From positions 868,001-932,000 of the forward strand of contig NZ_FQVA01000001.1 in the NCBI RefSeq assembly GCF_900129095.1: DNA of 64,000 bases, given 5' to 3'. The stretch comes from Microbulbifer donghaiensis (lineage in GTDB: Bacteria; Pseudomonadota; Gammaproteobacteria; Pseudomonadales; Cellvibrionaceae). This document shows positions 1-8,582 of the stretch, in pieces. The position numbers and the translations under genes were made by a program. How positions within the stretch are numbered: position 1 is the first letter of the stretch; each line of letters opens with the position of its first letter. Below the pieces are notes generated by a model. It saw nothing but the letters and a program-made list of their open reading frames with translations, was not told where the DNA came from and ran no database searches.

Positions 1-1
1 C

Positions 2-208
2 GAGTTCTATGCCAATTACAAGATCACCAGCGACCTGATCGAGCTGCGCAACCTGGCGCTGGTATCGCAACTGATCATCCGCTCGGCACTGGACCGAAGG
101 GAGAGCCGCGGCCTGCACTACTCGCTCGATTACCCCGATCTGCGGGAACTGGCCATGGACACCATACTGGTGCCGGAAAACTTTGCCGACCAGCGGCAGT
201 TCGTCTGA
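2..208 (+). CDS. nadB: L-aspartate oxidase, C-terminal fragment
   Basis: This is the last 68 codons of a gene that begins before the window. The reading frame gives an arginine-rich helix ([17 protein letters not shown]), then [12 protein letters not shown], the usual C-terminal signature of the FAD enzyme NadB. NadB oxidises L-aspartate to iminoaspartate in the first step of NAD synthesis. It converges on ygfX with a 33-nt gap. The order nadB, ygfX, sdhE, ygfZ is the standard one in pseudomonads and their relatives, which supports the call. Only the helical C-terminal domain is visible, so the catalytic residues cannot be checked. Confidence 0.88.
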   Translation, partial: EFYANYKITSDLIELRNLALVSQLIIRSALDRRESRGLHYSLDYPDLRELAMDTILVPENFADQRQFV

Positions 209-241
209 TCCACAAGGCGCAGGTGATGCGCTCGCCCGCTG

Positions 242-694
242 CTAACGCGAATAGCGCAACGCCACCTGCAGGCGGCGCCAGTCATCCCGACCCATTGAAT
301 CCCACGCCAGCACCAGGCGCAGTCGACGCCCGTGCAGATCGCAACCGTTGATCACGATCAGCCGCTGCCACAGAACCAGCTCGCCGCGGAATGCAAACTC
401 CCGCGGTTCGCCGCCCGCTGGCTGCCAGAACCAGCGGCGCTCGCGGCTACTGAGGCGGCCCCGGATACGCCGCAGGCGCCGCCATTCGAAGCCCGCATAG
501 AGCCATACCAACAGCGCGGCCGGCACCAACAGGTACAATGGCAGATGGCACCACCAGAGCAACGACAGCGCCTGCAAAACGACCAGAAAAAGAGGGGTGA
601 AAAGGAAGCGGGACGGCGCCACGGCACAGTTCAGCCGGGCGCTGCGTGCGAAATACTGCGGGTAGGTGCTATTCCTGGAGGCCGGTATTGTCAC
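242..694 (-). CDS. ygfX: YgfX/CptA family membrane protein
   Basis: A 150-residue basic protein with two adjacent hydrophobic segments at about residues 29-66 (FLFTPLFLVVLQALSLLWW, then LYLLVPAALLVWLYAGF), followed by a soluble, arginine-rich half ending in short strands. Size, topology and position directly after sdhE match YgfX (CptA), an inner-membrane protein proposed in Escherichia coli to interact with MreB and FtsZ; that role is debated. Its first codons overlap the end of sdhE by 26 nt, so translation is likely coupled. The protein itself diverges quickly between species, so the call rests mostly on context and topology. Confidence 0.8.
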   Translation of the reverse strand: MTIPASRNSTYPQYFARSARLNCAVAPSRFLFTPLFLVVLQALSLLWWCHLPLYLLVPAALLVWLYAGFEWRRLRRIRGRLSSRERRWFWQPAGGEPREFAFRGELVLWQRLIVINGCDLHGRRLRLVLAWDSMGRDDWRRLQVALRYSR

Positions 695-914
695 GAATGA
701 TCTGCACTATACGCAGCAAATCAGGATCGGCGGGATCCTCACGGCGCAGGAACCAGGCAAACAGATCCTGATCCTGCTCATCCAGCAGCTTGATATAGCG
801 TTGCTTGTCCGTCTCATCCAGAGTTTCATAGACGTTGTCGAGAAACGGCAGCAGCACCAGGTCCAGCTCCAGCATACCGCGGCGGCTGGCCCAAAACAGA
901 CGATTGCGATCCAT
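669..914 (-). CDS. sdhE: FAD assembly factor SdhE
   Basis: An 81-residue protein that helps insert FAD covalently into the flavoprotein subunit of succinate dehydrogenase. The RG-x-x-E signature of the family is present near the N-terminus (WASRRGMLELD, residues 8-18), followed by the LLDEQDQDLFAWF helix typical of SdhE. The open frame extends upstream to 1040, but the methionine at 914 puts the RG motif at its usual distance from the start and gives the family length. It lies upstream of ygfX, with which it overlaps, and is divergent from ygfZ; both YgfZ and SdhE serve cofactor assembly. Confidence 0.93.
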   Translation of the reverse strand: MDRNRLFWASRRGMLELDLVLLPFLDNVYETLDETDKQRYIKLLDEQDQDLFAWFLRREDPADPDLLRIVQIIRDNTGLQE

Positions 915-1074
915 ACTTCTTACCCACTTGCCCAACACCGGCGGCTGGCCGGCGGCGGCACTGATGATGCCGCACTTGCTAAAGAGCGCGCAGTATACCC
1001 GCTGACCCGGCAAACTTGAAAAGGCCGCCGTCATCCCCAAATAATCCCCCCAAACAACCCGAGGTGGCAGGACT

Positions 1075-2118
1075 ATGGATCAGCAGCAGTGGCAGGAATT
1101 TCTCACCGGTGAAGGCGCTATCTGGGAGGGGGACAGGGCCCATTTTCCAGAAACCCAAGCCGACCTGCACCTGATCGACCTGAGCCCCCTCGGTGCAATT
1201 TCGATCAGCGGCCCGGACAGCCAGAAATTCCTGCAGGGCCAGCTTACCTGTGACCTGGTCACCCTGCCCGACAATCACAGCACTCCCGGCGCCCACTGCA
1301 ACCCCAAGGGCCGCATGATCAGTGCCTTCAGCGCACTCAAGCTATCAGACAGCGAGTTTGTTTTCCGGCTGCCCGGCGACCTCGCCACTATTGCCCGCGA
1401 GGCGCTGGCGAAATACGCGGTTTTCTTCAAGACAGAACTGAAGGATATCGGCGAAGCCGGTACCGGTGAGAAGCATCGCTGGCTGGGCCTGCAGGGCAAG
1501 GGCGCCGCGGGTCGCGCCGCCGAGCTGCTCGGATTGGAGCAGTTGAACCCCGGCGAGGTCCGCGCCTTCGACAGCAGCGGCGCAAGCGCTCTCGCTCAAT
1601 GCCTGAATGACAACCAGATTGCGCTACTGGTGCCCGCCGCACACGCCAAAAATCTCTGGCAGCAACTGGGCAAGTCAGCCGAAGCCGCCAGCTACGACCG
1701 CTGGCAGCAACTGCAGATAGAAGCGGGCATGCCCCAGTTGCATGCGGCGACCAGCGAGCTGTTTATTCCGCAGATGACCAACCTGCACCTGCTGGGCGGT
1801 GTCAGCTTCAAGAAGGGCTGCTACACAGGGCAGGAAGTGGTCGCGCGCATGCAGTACCGCGGCGCCTCCAAGCGGCGCCTGTACCGCACCAGATGCACCG
1901 CGGGGGAAATCCCCGCGCCGGGACTGGAGGTCTACGCCGACGGCGAGCAGAGCATCGGCAACCTGGTGGAAGCCTGCCGCAGCGAGGATGGCATCGAGCT
2001 GTTGGCGGTACTGACGATTGCCAAGGTCGCCGCCGGAGAACAGTTGCGACTGGCGGATGGCCGCGTACTGGAACTGCAGGAACTGCCTTACGATGCGGAT
2101 GCGGATCCGCTGGCATAA
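1075..2118 (+). CDS. ygfZ: Folate-binding Fe-S cluster repair protein YgfZ
   Basis: A 347-residue member of the YgfZ/GcvT-like family, which binds tetrahydrofolate and is needed for the activity of some Fe-S enzymes such as MiaB. The diagnostic motif KGCYTGQE is at residues 247-254 with the family cysteine at 249. The N-terminal part has the aminomethyltransferase-like fold signature (GPDSQKFLQGQLTCD, residues 47-60). The gene is transcribed away from sdhE across a 160-nt gap that must hold both promoters. The start at 1075 gives normal family length; a GAGGTGG stretch about 10 nt upstream is a good ribosome binding site. Confidence 0.95.
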   Translation: MDQQQWQEFLTGEGAIWEGDRAHFPETQADLHLIDLSPLGAISISGPDSQKFLQGQLTCDLVTLPDNHSTPGAHCNPKGRMISAFSALKLSDSEFVFRLPGDLATIAREALAKYAVFFKTELKDIGEAGTGEKHRWLGLQGKGAAGRAAELLGLEQLNPGEVRAFDSSGASALAQCLNDNQIALLVPAAHAKNLWQQLGKSAEAASYDRWQQLQIEAGMPQLHAATSELFIPQMTNLHLLGGVSFKKGCYTGQEVVARMQYRGASKRRLYRTRCTAGEIPAPGLEVYADGEQSIGNLVEACRSEDGIELLAVLTIAKVAAGEQLRLADGRVLELQELPYDADADPLA

Positions 2119-2174
2119 CGCGTAGCGCGGGAAGCGGCCTCGCACCGCTGCCAATCGCACAAACTGACTGACGA

Positions 2175-2897
2175 TCAGACTTCTACCGCAACCCGCTGCA
2201 GTTCAGAGGCCGCCGGCAATTCCCAGTTGATCGGCGGCTGGCCGTGCTGCTGCAGCCATTGATTCGCCTGGGAAAACGGACGGGTACCAAAGAAACCGCG
2301 ATGCGCCGATAGAGGCGACGGGTGCGGTGCGCGCAATACCAGGTGGTTATTGCGATCGATAAAGGCGCCCTTCTTCTGCGCGTAACTGCCCCAGAGAATA
2401 AACACCAAACCCTCGCGCTGTTCCGCCAGCTTGTGGATCGCCGCATCGGTGAACTGCTCCCAGCCGCGCCCCTGGTGTGCCCCCGCCTTGCTGTCCTCTA
2501 CCGTCAGTGTCGCATTCAGCAGCAGCACGCCCTGCTCCGCCCATGGCTGCAGGCAGCCGTGATGGGCCGGCGGAATGTCCAGGTCTGAGTGCAGTTCCTT
2601 GTAGATATTCTGCAGTGACGGCGGGATGCGCACGCCGGGCAGCACGGAGAAACACAGCCCGTGGGCCTGGCCCGCACCGTGGTATGGATCCTGACCGAGG
2701 ATAACGACCTTGACCTTGTCGAAGGGGGTCGAGTTAAAGGCATTAAAAATCTGCCCACCAGGGGGGTAAATCCGCTTGCCGGCCTGCTTCTCCGCCTGCA
2801 GGAACCCGCGCAGTTCCGCCATATAGGGTTTATGGAATTCGTCGTTGAGGACCCGGTACCAGGAGGGATGGATTTTGATATTGTCAGGATTTTGCAT
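2175..2897 (-). CDS. ung: Uracil-DNA glycosylase, family 1
   Basis: A 240-residue enzyme that removes uracil from DNA and starts base excision repair. The water-activating motif GQDPYH is at residues 68-73 (catalytic Asp70) and the DNA-intercalating loop [10 protein letters not shown] at 192-201 (His192). Length is typical of Ung. It follows the unrelated glycosylase gene (2918-3514) on the same strand with only 20 nt between them, so the two probably share a transcript. It converges on ygfZ. Confidence 0.98.
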   Translation of the reverse strand: MQNPDNIKIHPSWYRVLNDEFHKPYMAELRGFLQAEKQAGKRIYPPGGQIFNAFNSTPFDKVKVVILGQDPYHGAGQAHGLCFSVLPGVRIPPSLQNIYKELHSDLDIPPAHHGCLQPWAEQGVLLLNATLTVEDSKAGAHQGRGWEQFTDAAIHKLAEQREGLVFILWGSYAQKKGAFIDRNNHLVLRAPHPSPLSAHRGFFGTRPFSQANQWLQQHGQPPINWELPAASELQRVAVEV

Positions 2898-2917
2898 TCG
2901 AAGTGTCCGGTAAGGTA

Positions 2918-3514
2918 CTAGTCCTTGAGAATTTTCTTAACCTGCCGTCGCAACTCGGGCACCACCTCCTCCTCAAACCAGGGGCGCTGGCGCAGCCACA
3001 GGGTATTGCGCGGACTCGGATGGGGCAGCGGAAAATAGCCCGCCGGCAGCGCATCGCGAAAGTGGCGCACGTTCTCGGTAATGCTGCCGTACCAATGCGG
3101 CAGGTAGTGACGCTGGGCATATTGCCCCACCAGCAGAGTGAGCTGCAAATTTGGCAACAGCGCGAGAAGCCGCCGATGCCAGGTTTCCGCGCACTCCGGG
3201 CGCGGCGGCAGGTCGCCGCCCTTGCCGCGACCCGGATAACAGAACCCCATCGGTACGATCGCGATACGGGAATCGTCGTAAAAGGTTTCCCTGCCTACTT
3301 GTAACCAGTCCCGCAGACGATCGCCCGAAGGGTCATTCCAGGGAATACTGGTGGCGTGCACCCTGGTGCCCGGTGCCTGTCCGATAATCAGCAGGCGGGC
3401 GGACTCAGAGGCGCGCAAAACCGGGTTTGGCCCCAGAGGCAGGTGCGCCTCACAGAGTCGGCAGGATCGTATTTCTTCCAGCAGAGTTGGCAGTCGGTCG
3501 GCAGTCAAAGTCAA
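2918..3514 (-). CDS. Uracil-DNA glycosylase superfamily protein (Fe-S, family 4-like)
   Basis: A 198-residue protein with the family 4/5-type active-site motif GQAPG (residues 45-49) and the second motif HPSPRN (165-170). Four cysteines at 18, 21, 92 and 108 show the C-x2-C ... C-x15-C spacing that holds a 4Fe-4S cluster in family 4 enzymes. It lacks the family 1 GQDPYH motif of its neighbour, so this is not a duplication of ung. The start is uncertain: TTG at 3514 gives the listed length, while TTG at 3508 is better spaced from an AGAGA ribosome binding site. Substrate range (uracil or another damaged base) cannot be told from sequence. Confidence 0.85.
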   Translation of the reverse strand: MTLTADRLPTLLEEIRSCRLCEAHLPLGPNPVLRASESARLLIIGQAPGTRVHATSIPWNDPSGDRLRDWLQVGRETFYDDSRIAIVPMGFCYPGRGKGGDLPPRPECAETWHRRLLALLPNLQLTLLVGQYAQRHYLPHWYGSITENVRHFRDALPAGYFPLPHPSPRNTLWLRQRPWFEEEVVPELRRQVKKILKD

Positions 3515-3527
3515 TCTCTATCAGTGA

Positions 3528-4484
3528 TCACGGCAGCGACACCTCGCTTTCCCCGAAGCCTTCCGGGAAGGCCAGGTGCAACAGCAGGGCTCGGCGATCA
3601 CCGGGATCCGCGGCGCGACCGACATTGTTATTGTCCAGCACCACATAAATACCACTTTCGTCTACCGCCAGGCCCTCGCCCTTGCCGTAGCGGGTTTCCC
3701 GGTAGACGTTTTCAGGGGCTTCTTCGATTACTCGATACTCGATGCACCACTTCGCCTGCAGATCTGCGAGGGAGCGCCGGCAAACCGCAAACGCGTTGCG
3801 CTCCAGCGTGAACAGGTCTCCGTCGTAAAAAGCCAGACCGGTGAGATCCAATGAACGGCCGCGAAAATCGAGGCCCGCGGCAGCCGGCAGCTCAAAAAAC
3901 TCGGGAAGATTACTGCCCTGGGCGAAGCGCACCAGGCCGCGCCGATCTCGCTCTATGGCGATCCAGAAGTCACCCCCGGCTTTGACCAGTCCCTCGCTGG
4001 CGCCATTGAATTTTTGCATGTAACCGCGCTCGCGCGCCGCCTCCGACCAGCGCCGGGACATCCAGGCTGCGCGAAGGGACGGCGCCACCACCGCGATGCG
4101 ATGATGGCGCTCGCTGACCAGGAAGACACCCTGCTCGTCGCAGGTGATACCCTCAAAATCTGCCGCGGGCGCCGGCTGCAACAGTGTGACCAACCGCGCC
4201 TTCAATCCCTCGGACTCCATGGGCGGCGTTTCCAGACCAACCGCCAGCGGCCGGTATTCGAGCTGAGCGCTTCCGGGGCCGATCCTCACTGCGTAAAAGC
4301 CCGCTGAGTTTTTATCGGATACTGCCAGCAACTCGCCGTTGCAGAAACTCAACCCGGAGATATCCAGGCCGGCACTGTGATCCAGCCAATAGCTGGCGAC
4401 AAGCTTTGCAGGAGTGACAGGTACCGCTGCCGCGAGCGGCGGCAGCAGTATGCACAGTGTGGAGAAAAGTAAGCTTTTGAACAA
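3528..4484 (-). CDS. Esterase-like activity of phytase family protein (exported)
   Basis: A 318-residue protein with a clear signal peptide (MFKSLLFSTLCILLPPLAAA, cleavage near residue 20). The mature part has repeated beta-propeller-like strands and the motifs ISGLSFCNGELLAVSDK, DFEGITCDEQGVFLVSE and GEGLAVDESGIYVVLDNN, which resemble the phytase-esterase-like domain found in periplasmic proteins of many proteobacteria. The biochemical substrate is not known for this family; phosphate-ester hydrolysis is only suggested by the family name. It sits 13 nt upstream of the glycosylase gene and may be co-transcribed with it. Confidence 0.75.
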   Translation of the reverse strand: MFKSLLFSTLCILLPPLAAAVPVTPAKLVASYWLDHSAGLDISGLSFCNGELLAVSDKNSAGFYAVRIGPGSAQLEYRPLAVGLETPPMESEGLKARLVTLLQPAPAADFEGITCDEQGVFLVSERHHRIAVVAPSLRAAWMSRRWSEAARERGYMQKFNGASEGLVKAGGDFWIAIERDRRGLVRFAQGSNLPEFFELPAAAGLDFRGRSLDLTGLAFYDGDLFTLERNAFAVCRRSLADLQAKWCIEYRVIEEAPENVYRETRYGKGEGLAVDESGIYVVLDNNNVGRAADPGDRRALLLHLAFPEGFGESEVSLP

Positions 4485-4494
4485 AATTCGCCGG

Positions 4495-4977
4495 TTAATC
4501 GCGGAAGTTATTGAACTGCAGTGGCTGGTCCAGCTCCTTGCCCCGCAACAGGGCGATCACCTGCTGCAAATCGTCGCGCTTCTTGCCGGTTACCCGCACC
4601 TGATCCCCCTGGATGGCCGCCTGCACCTTGAGTTTTTCGTCTTTGATCAGCTTAACGATCTTTTTTGACAGTTCCTTGTCCAGGCCGTTTTTCATCGTAA
4701 TCGAGACTTTGACCTGCTTGCCGGACTGCTCGTATTCCCCCACTTCCATCGCCAGCGGATCGATATCGCACTTGATCAAGGCTGCGCGCAGCATGTCCAC
4801 CATCTGATCGACCTGGATATCCGCCTCGGCGCGCACCATCAGCGCGAAATCGTTCATTTCCACTTCGGCATCGACGCCCTTGAAATCGAAGCGATTCGTA
4901 ACCGTACGGTTCACTTGATCTACCGCATTGGTGAGCTGGTGTTTGTCTACTTCAGACACTATGTCAAAGGAAGGCAT
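4495..4977 (-). CDS. yajQ: YajQ family nucleotide-binding protein
   Basis: A 160-residue protein matching YajQ along its length: the N-terminus MPSFDIVSEVDKHQLTNAVD, the central FDFKGVDAEVEMNDF and the C-terminal KVQAAIQGDQVRVTGKKRDDLQ are family hallmarks. The fold is two RNA-recognition-like domains. Members bind ATP/GTP, and the Xanthomonas homologue binds cyclic di-GMP and acts with a transcription factor; whether this copy binds the dinucleotide is not shown. It begins 32 nt after yaeQ ends on the same strand. Confidence 0.94.
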   Translation of the reverse strand: MPSFDIVSEVDKHQLTNAVDQVNRTVTNRFDFKGVDAEVEMNDFALMVRAEADIQVDQMVDMLRAALIKCDIDPLAMEVGEYEQSGKQVKVSITMKNGLDKELSKKIVKLIKDEKLKVQAAIQGDQVRVTGKKRDDLQQVIALLRGKELDQPLQFNNFRD

Positions 4978-5009
4978 TGATTTCTCCGTTTGTTATTTCC
5001 AGCGATTGT

Positions 5010-5546
5010 CTATTTCAAAATCTGGGGGATGATTTCCACATTGCGATCGTCGCTACTGAGCCAGAATTGGCCATCCTGGATAGTGGCATTCAGGTCCATA
5101 TTGCGTTCGGCCATAGCCGCCAGCTGTTCGGTCGCATCGGCGGGCAGCAAGTAAATGCGCAGGTTGTCGAAACGCGCCAGCGCAGCCTCCTGTTTCTGCC
5201 ACCATATCGGTGCCGTGCGGCGACCGTAACTGTACACCAATACCTGCTTGGCGCGATTGCTCGCCTTGCGTAACCGCTCTTCCGTCGGCAGGCCCACTTC
5301 GATCCACAGATCGACCTCGCCACTGAGGCTCATCTGCCACAAATCGGCCTCCTCATCGGAGGACAGGCCGCGGGTGAATTCCAGGGTATCAGCGGCATTG
5401 TGGATGAAGGCCAGCAGCCGCACCATCATCCGCTCGTCGGTTTCAGAAGGATGGCGCGCCAGCGTCAGCTGGTGCTCACCGTAGTAGCCCCGGTCCATAT
5501 CGGCGATCTGCACCCGGGCTTTGAATATAGTTGCCTTTAACGCCAT
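5010..5546 (-). CDS. yaeQ: YaeQ family protein
   Basis: A 178-residue protein with the YaeQ N-terminus (MALKATIFKARVQIADMDRGYY), the RHPSETDERMMVRLLAFI segment, and the LWIEVGLPTEERLRKASNRA region. Structures of the family show a PD-(D/E)XK nuclease-like fold whose biochemical function is not established. The gene faces lemA across a 99-nt divergent promoter region. Confidence 0.93.
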   Translation of the reverse strand: MALKATIFKARVQIADMDRGYYGEHQLTLARHPSETDERMMVRLLAFIHNAADTLEFTRGLSSDEEADLWQMSLSGEVDLWIEVGLPTEERLRKASNRAKQVLVYSYGRRTAPIWWQKQEAALARFDNLRIYLLPADATEQLAAMAERNMDLNATIQDGQFWLSSDDRNVEIIPQILK

Positions 5547-5645
5547 TTCGGCTCCATGTTTGCGCCAGCTCCAGCATCGGGAGGACGGCGGACTATTCTA
5601 GGGAGGTTTACTGGAAACACATTTTGAACAACAGGGATCTCCCCC

Positions 5646-6260
5646 ATGAACTCTGTATTTACGGACGGCCGCCGACTCTGGCAGGGCGCCCTGCTCTGCC
5701 TGCTGGCATTCGGCCTCAGCGGCTGTGGCATCAACAATATCCCCACTTACGACGAGCAGGTCAAAGCCGCCTGGGCGCAGGTGGAAAACCAGTACCAGCG
5801 CCGCGCCGACCTGATCCCCAACCTGGTGAAAGCCGTCAAGGCCTACGCCGCCCACGAGCGCGAAACCCTGGAGGCTGTCACCGAGGCCCGCGCCAAGGTC
5901 AGCTCGATGCAGGTAGACGAGAACCTGCTCAACGATCCGGCCAAACTGCAGCAATTTGAGGCCGCCCAGGCCCAGCTTTCCAGTGCCCTCGCCCGCCTGA
6001 TGGTCGTGGTGGAGCGATATCCTAACCTAAAGGCAGACCAGAATTTCCTCGCCCTGCAGTCACAGCTGGAGGGTACCGAAAACCGTATCGGCGTCGCGCG
6101 GCGGGATTATATACAGGCAGTGGAGCGCTACAACCGGGAGATTCGCACCTTCCCCGGACGTATCTGGCACATGGTCCTGTACGGTGACATGCCGCTGCGC
6201 GAGACCTTCCAGGCAACCAGCGAGGATGCTGAAAAGGCGCCGGAAGTCGACTTCCAGTAA
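5646..6260 (+). CDS. lemA: LemA family lipoprotein
   Basis: A 204-residue protein with an N-terminal lipoprotein signal ending in the lipobox L-S-G-C (Cys27). The family signature NIPTYDEQVKAAWAQVENQYQRR is followed by RADLIPNLV and the long helices and YNREIRTFPGRIW motif of LemA. It should be anchored in the envelope with its helical bundle in the periplasm. LemA proteins commonly sit beside TPM-domain genes, as here, where two follow on the same strand; the cellular role is still unclear. Confidence 0.93.
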   Translation: MNSVFTDGRRLWQGALLCLLAFGLSGCGINNIPTYDEQVKAAWAQVENQYQRRADLIPNLVKAVKAYAAHERETLEAVTEARAKVSSMQVDENLLNDPAKLQQFEAAQAQLSSALARLMVVVERYPNLKADQNFLALQSQLEGTENRIGVARRDYIQAVERYNREIRTFPGRIWHMVLYGDMPLRETFQATSEDAEKAPEVDFQ

Positions 6261-6281
6261 TCTGAGCCTGCGGAGCCAATA

Positions 6282-7034
6282 ATGCACAGCCGCCGGCTAG
6301 TTACCCTCACTATCGCCCTCACCGCGCTCCTGTGCGCGCTGGGGGCTATTGCCGATGTGCAGTTTCCGCCGCTGTCTGGTCGCGTGGTGGACAAGGCCAA
6401 TCTTCTGCGGCCGGAAACAGAGTTCCGCCTGACAGAAATGATGCAGCGCCACGAAAAAGAGACCAGCAACCAGCTGGTGGTTGTCACCCTCCCCGACCTG
6501 CAGGGCCTCACCATCGAAGAGTACGGCTACCAACTGGGGCGGCACTGGCAGATCGGCCAGAAGGGCAAGGACAACGGCGCGCTGCTAATAGTCGCGCCCA
6601 GTGAGCGCAAAATACGCATCGAAGTGGGCTACGGCCTCGAAGGTGCGCTTACGGACGCACTTTCGGCGAATATCATTCACACCAAGATACTGCCTCAGTT
6701 CAGGTCCGGCGATTTCGACGGCGGTGTCACCGCCGGTGTGCAGTCCATCATCGCCGCAATCAAGAACGAATACGTCGCTGAACCCACCGAGGACAGCGGC
6801 GACCGACGCATGGCCCTTTTGATCGGTCTGTTTCTGCTGCTGGTAATGCTGCAGTTATTCGGCGCCTCGGTGCTCGGCTCGCCCGGCGGCACCCGCGGCT
6901 ACCGCCGGGGGCGCTACGGCGGCTACTACGGTGGCGGTGGTTTCGGTGGTGGATTCGGCGGTGGCGGTTTTGGCGGCGGCTTCGGTGGCGGGGGCGGCGG
7001 CTTTGGCGGCGGAGGCGCGTCGGGGGGATGGTAA
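6282..7034 (+). CDS. TPM domain protein with glycine-rich tail (YgcG family)
   Basis: A 250-residue exported protein. Residues 1-24 form a signal peptide (cleavage after IADV region). Residues about 30-155 are a TPM domain with LSGRVVDKANLL, QLVVVTLPDLQG and the KIRIEVGYGLEGALTD block. A membrane segment follows at about 178-195 (MALLIGLFLLLVMLQLFGASV), then a low-complexity GGGFGGGF tail of about 45 residues. This is the standard layout of YgcG/Psb32-like proteins. It starts 21 nt after lemA and overlaps the next TPM gene by 7 nt, so the set is an operon. TPM proteins may help membrane protein turnover, but the mechanism is unresolved. Confidence 0.9.
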   Translation: MHSRRLVTLTIALTALLCALGAIADVQFPPLSGRVVDKANLLRPETEFRLTEMMQRHEKETSNQLVVVTLPDLQGLTIEEYGYQLGRHWQIGQKGKDNGALLIVAPSERKIRIEVGYGLEGALTDALSANIIHTKILPQFRSGDFDGGVTAGVQSIIAAIKNEYVAEPTEDSGDRRMALLIGLFLLLVMLQLFGASVLGSPGGTRGYRRGRYGGYYGGGGFGGGFGGGGFGGGFGGGGGGFGGGGASGGW

Positions 7035-7645
7035 TGCTAAACAGCGAGTACCGGCGCCGGGTCGCCGATACCATCAAGGAAGTGGAATCCCGTACCGACG
7101 CCGAAGTAGTCACGGTGCTCGCGCGCACCGCCGACAACTACCTGTATATCTCCACCCTGTGGGCCGCATTTCTCGCGCTGCTGCTGGCGCCGCTGATGCA
7201 GTTCTTGCCCTGGTGGCTGGAGTACCAGCAGGCCTTCACGCTGCAGTGGATACTCTTCATCGTGTTTGCAGTCCTGTTCCGCTGGCGGCCCCTGACCATG
7301 CGCCTGGTCCCCAAGCGAGTAAAGTACTGGCGCGCCGCCAACCTCGCGCGGCGGCAGTTCCTGCAGCAGGAACTGCACAGCACCGAAGGCCGCCTGGGGC
7401 TGCTGATCTTTGTCGCCGAAGCGGAGCACTACGTGGAGATACTGGCCGATCGCGGGCTGGCGGAGCACATCACCAACGAGAACTGGCAGGAAATCGTCGA
7501 AAACTTTATTCACGAGATCAAACGCGGCAAAACCGGTGAGGCGTTTGTGCACTGCATCGAAAAATGCGGCGACCTGCTGCAACAGGCCGCGCCGGCAACG
7601 GCGATCAAGAACGAACTGCCCAACCACTTGATTATTCTGGATTGA
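7028..7645 (+). CDS. TPM domain membrane protein
   Basis: A 205-residue protein with an N-terminal half TPM-like stretch (IKEVESRTDAEVVTVLARTADNY), two hydrophobic spans at about residues 37-85, and a C-terminal TPM half (GRLGLLIFVAEAEHYVEILADRGLAEHI). Here the membrane hairpin interrupts the domain, as in the second TPM protein of other LemA clusters. The start ATG at 7028 overlaps the previous gene; the ATG at 7034 is an alternative. A polyguanine stretch just upstream may serve as the ribosome binding site. Confidence 0.88.
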   Translation: MVMLNSEYRRRVADTIKEVESRTDAEVVTVLARTADNYLYISTLWAAFLALLLAPLMQFLPWWLEYQQAFTLQWILFIVFAVLFRWRPLTMRLVPKRVKYWRAANLARRQFLQQELHSTEGRLGLLIFVAEAEHYVEILADRGLAEHITNENWQEIVENFIHEIKRGKTGEAFVHCIEKCGDLLQQAAPATAIKNELPNHLIILD

Positions 7646-7648
7646 GCT

Positions 7649-8521
7649 ATGCACAGAGGAAAACTCGCGGTCATTGCCGGTTCGGCGCTACTGCTGGCAC
7701 TCGTGACTTATGCCGTCAGCGGCGCCCTGCTGCAGGGCGATATCAAAAACGGCAAGCAAGCCGCACGATCCCAGCTCTCCCGCTTTTTCTCCGGCGCTGA
7801 CGACCGGCTCGAGCAGCGCATCAGCGCGCTGGAAGCGTCGCTGGAGAATTCCAACCAAATCCAGTCCCAGCTGCTGGACCTGGTTGAAGAGTTGAGAGAG
7901 CGGCTGGAGCACTACGGCCCCGCTGTGCCGGCCGGCGAAATTCGCACTGCCGCAGCGGCGGCGACAGAGCGGCAACGGGTCGACCACCCGGAACGCAGGT
8001 CGCGCGGCGCCCTGCATAGCAGACACCGCGAAGTGCAGTTGCAGCAGTTGATCGACGCTGGACTCAATCCGCACCGCGCGGAGTTCATCCTGGAGAAACA
8101 GGAGCGCTTCCAGTACGAACATATGCAACTCGCTTACGAATATCGTCACATAAGGGACAAGTCCTCTGCCGAAGCCGAACGCCTGCGGGAACAGCTGGAA
8201 ATTTACAGCCATCCACGCAAGTACTTCGAGCACGAACTGAGTGAACAGGAATTCGAACTCTATCTCGATGCCAATGGCGGCCGCCAGGAAATGCGCATCG
8301 ACAGGGTTGTCAGCGGTACACCGGCATCCGGTGCCGGCCTGCAAGCGGGCGACAAAATCATTTCCTACAACGGCGAGCGGGTATTCCACATGGGCGATCT
8401 GCGCACACAGGTATACAAGGTCGCGCCGGGCAAGACGGTAGCAATCGAAGTGCAGCGGGAAGGGAGTTCGAGCAGGGAAGTTATATACGTGCCCAGCGGG
8501 CCACTGGGGATCCAGGGTTAA
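7649..8521 (+). CDS. PDZ domain protein with N-terminal membrane anchor
   Basis: A 290-residue protein starting 3 nt after the TPM gene. It has one N-terminal membrane segment (residues about 7-26), a coiled-coil-like region (DRLEQRISALEASLENSNQIQSQ and the helix at 165-180), and a C-terminal PDZ domain at about 205-285 (VVSGTPASGAGLQAGDKIISYNG). There is no protease domain, so this is likely an adaptor that presents a PDZ domain in the periplasm. It is the last gene of the LemA-TPM cluster; an inverted repeat at 8534-8566 follows it. I do not recognise a named family. Confidence 0.8.
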   Translation: MHRGKLAVIAGSALLLALVTYAVSGALLQGDIKNGKQAARSQLSRFFSGADDRLEQRISALEASLENSNQIQSQLLDLVEELRERLEHYGPAVPAGEIRTAAAAATERQRVDHPERRSRGALHSRHREVQLQQLIDAGLNPHRAEFILEKQERFQYEHMQLAYEYRHIRDKSSAEAERLREQLEIYSHPRKYFEHELSEQEFELYLDANGGRQEMRIDRVVSGTPASGAGLQAGDKIISYNGERVFHMGDLRTQVYKVAPGKTVAIEVQREGSSSREVIYVPSGPLGIQG

Positions 8522-8533
8522 CCGCTCAACACC

Positions 8534-8566
8534 CCTGCAGCGGCGGCCAGCGGCCGCTACTGCAGG
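8534..8566. terminator. Inverted repeat between converging genes
   Basis: The ends CCTGCAG (8534-8540) and CTGCAGG (8560-8566) pair, with a GC-rich inner stem and a short loop. It lies between the ends of the PDZ gene and lysS. There is no run of T on either side, so intrinsic termination is only possible, not clear. Confidence 0.4.
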
Positions 8567-8582
8567 TCGGCAAAAAGCTGGG

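Noticed and set aside
6915-7030. Tandem GGT/GGC-rich repeat as a mobile or regulatory repeat
   Set aside because: It is in frame and encodes the glycine-rich tail typical of YgcG/TPM proteins.
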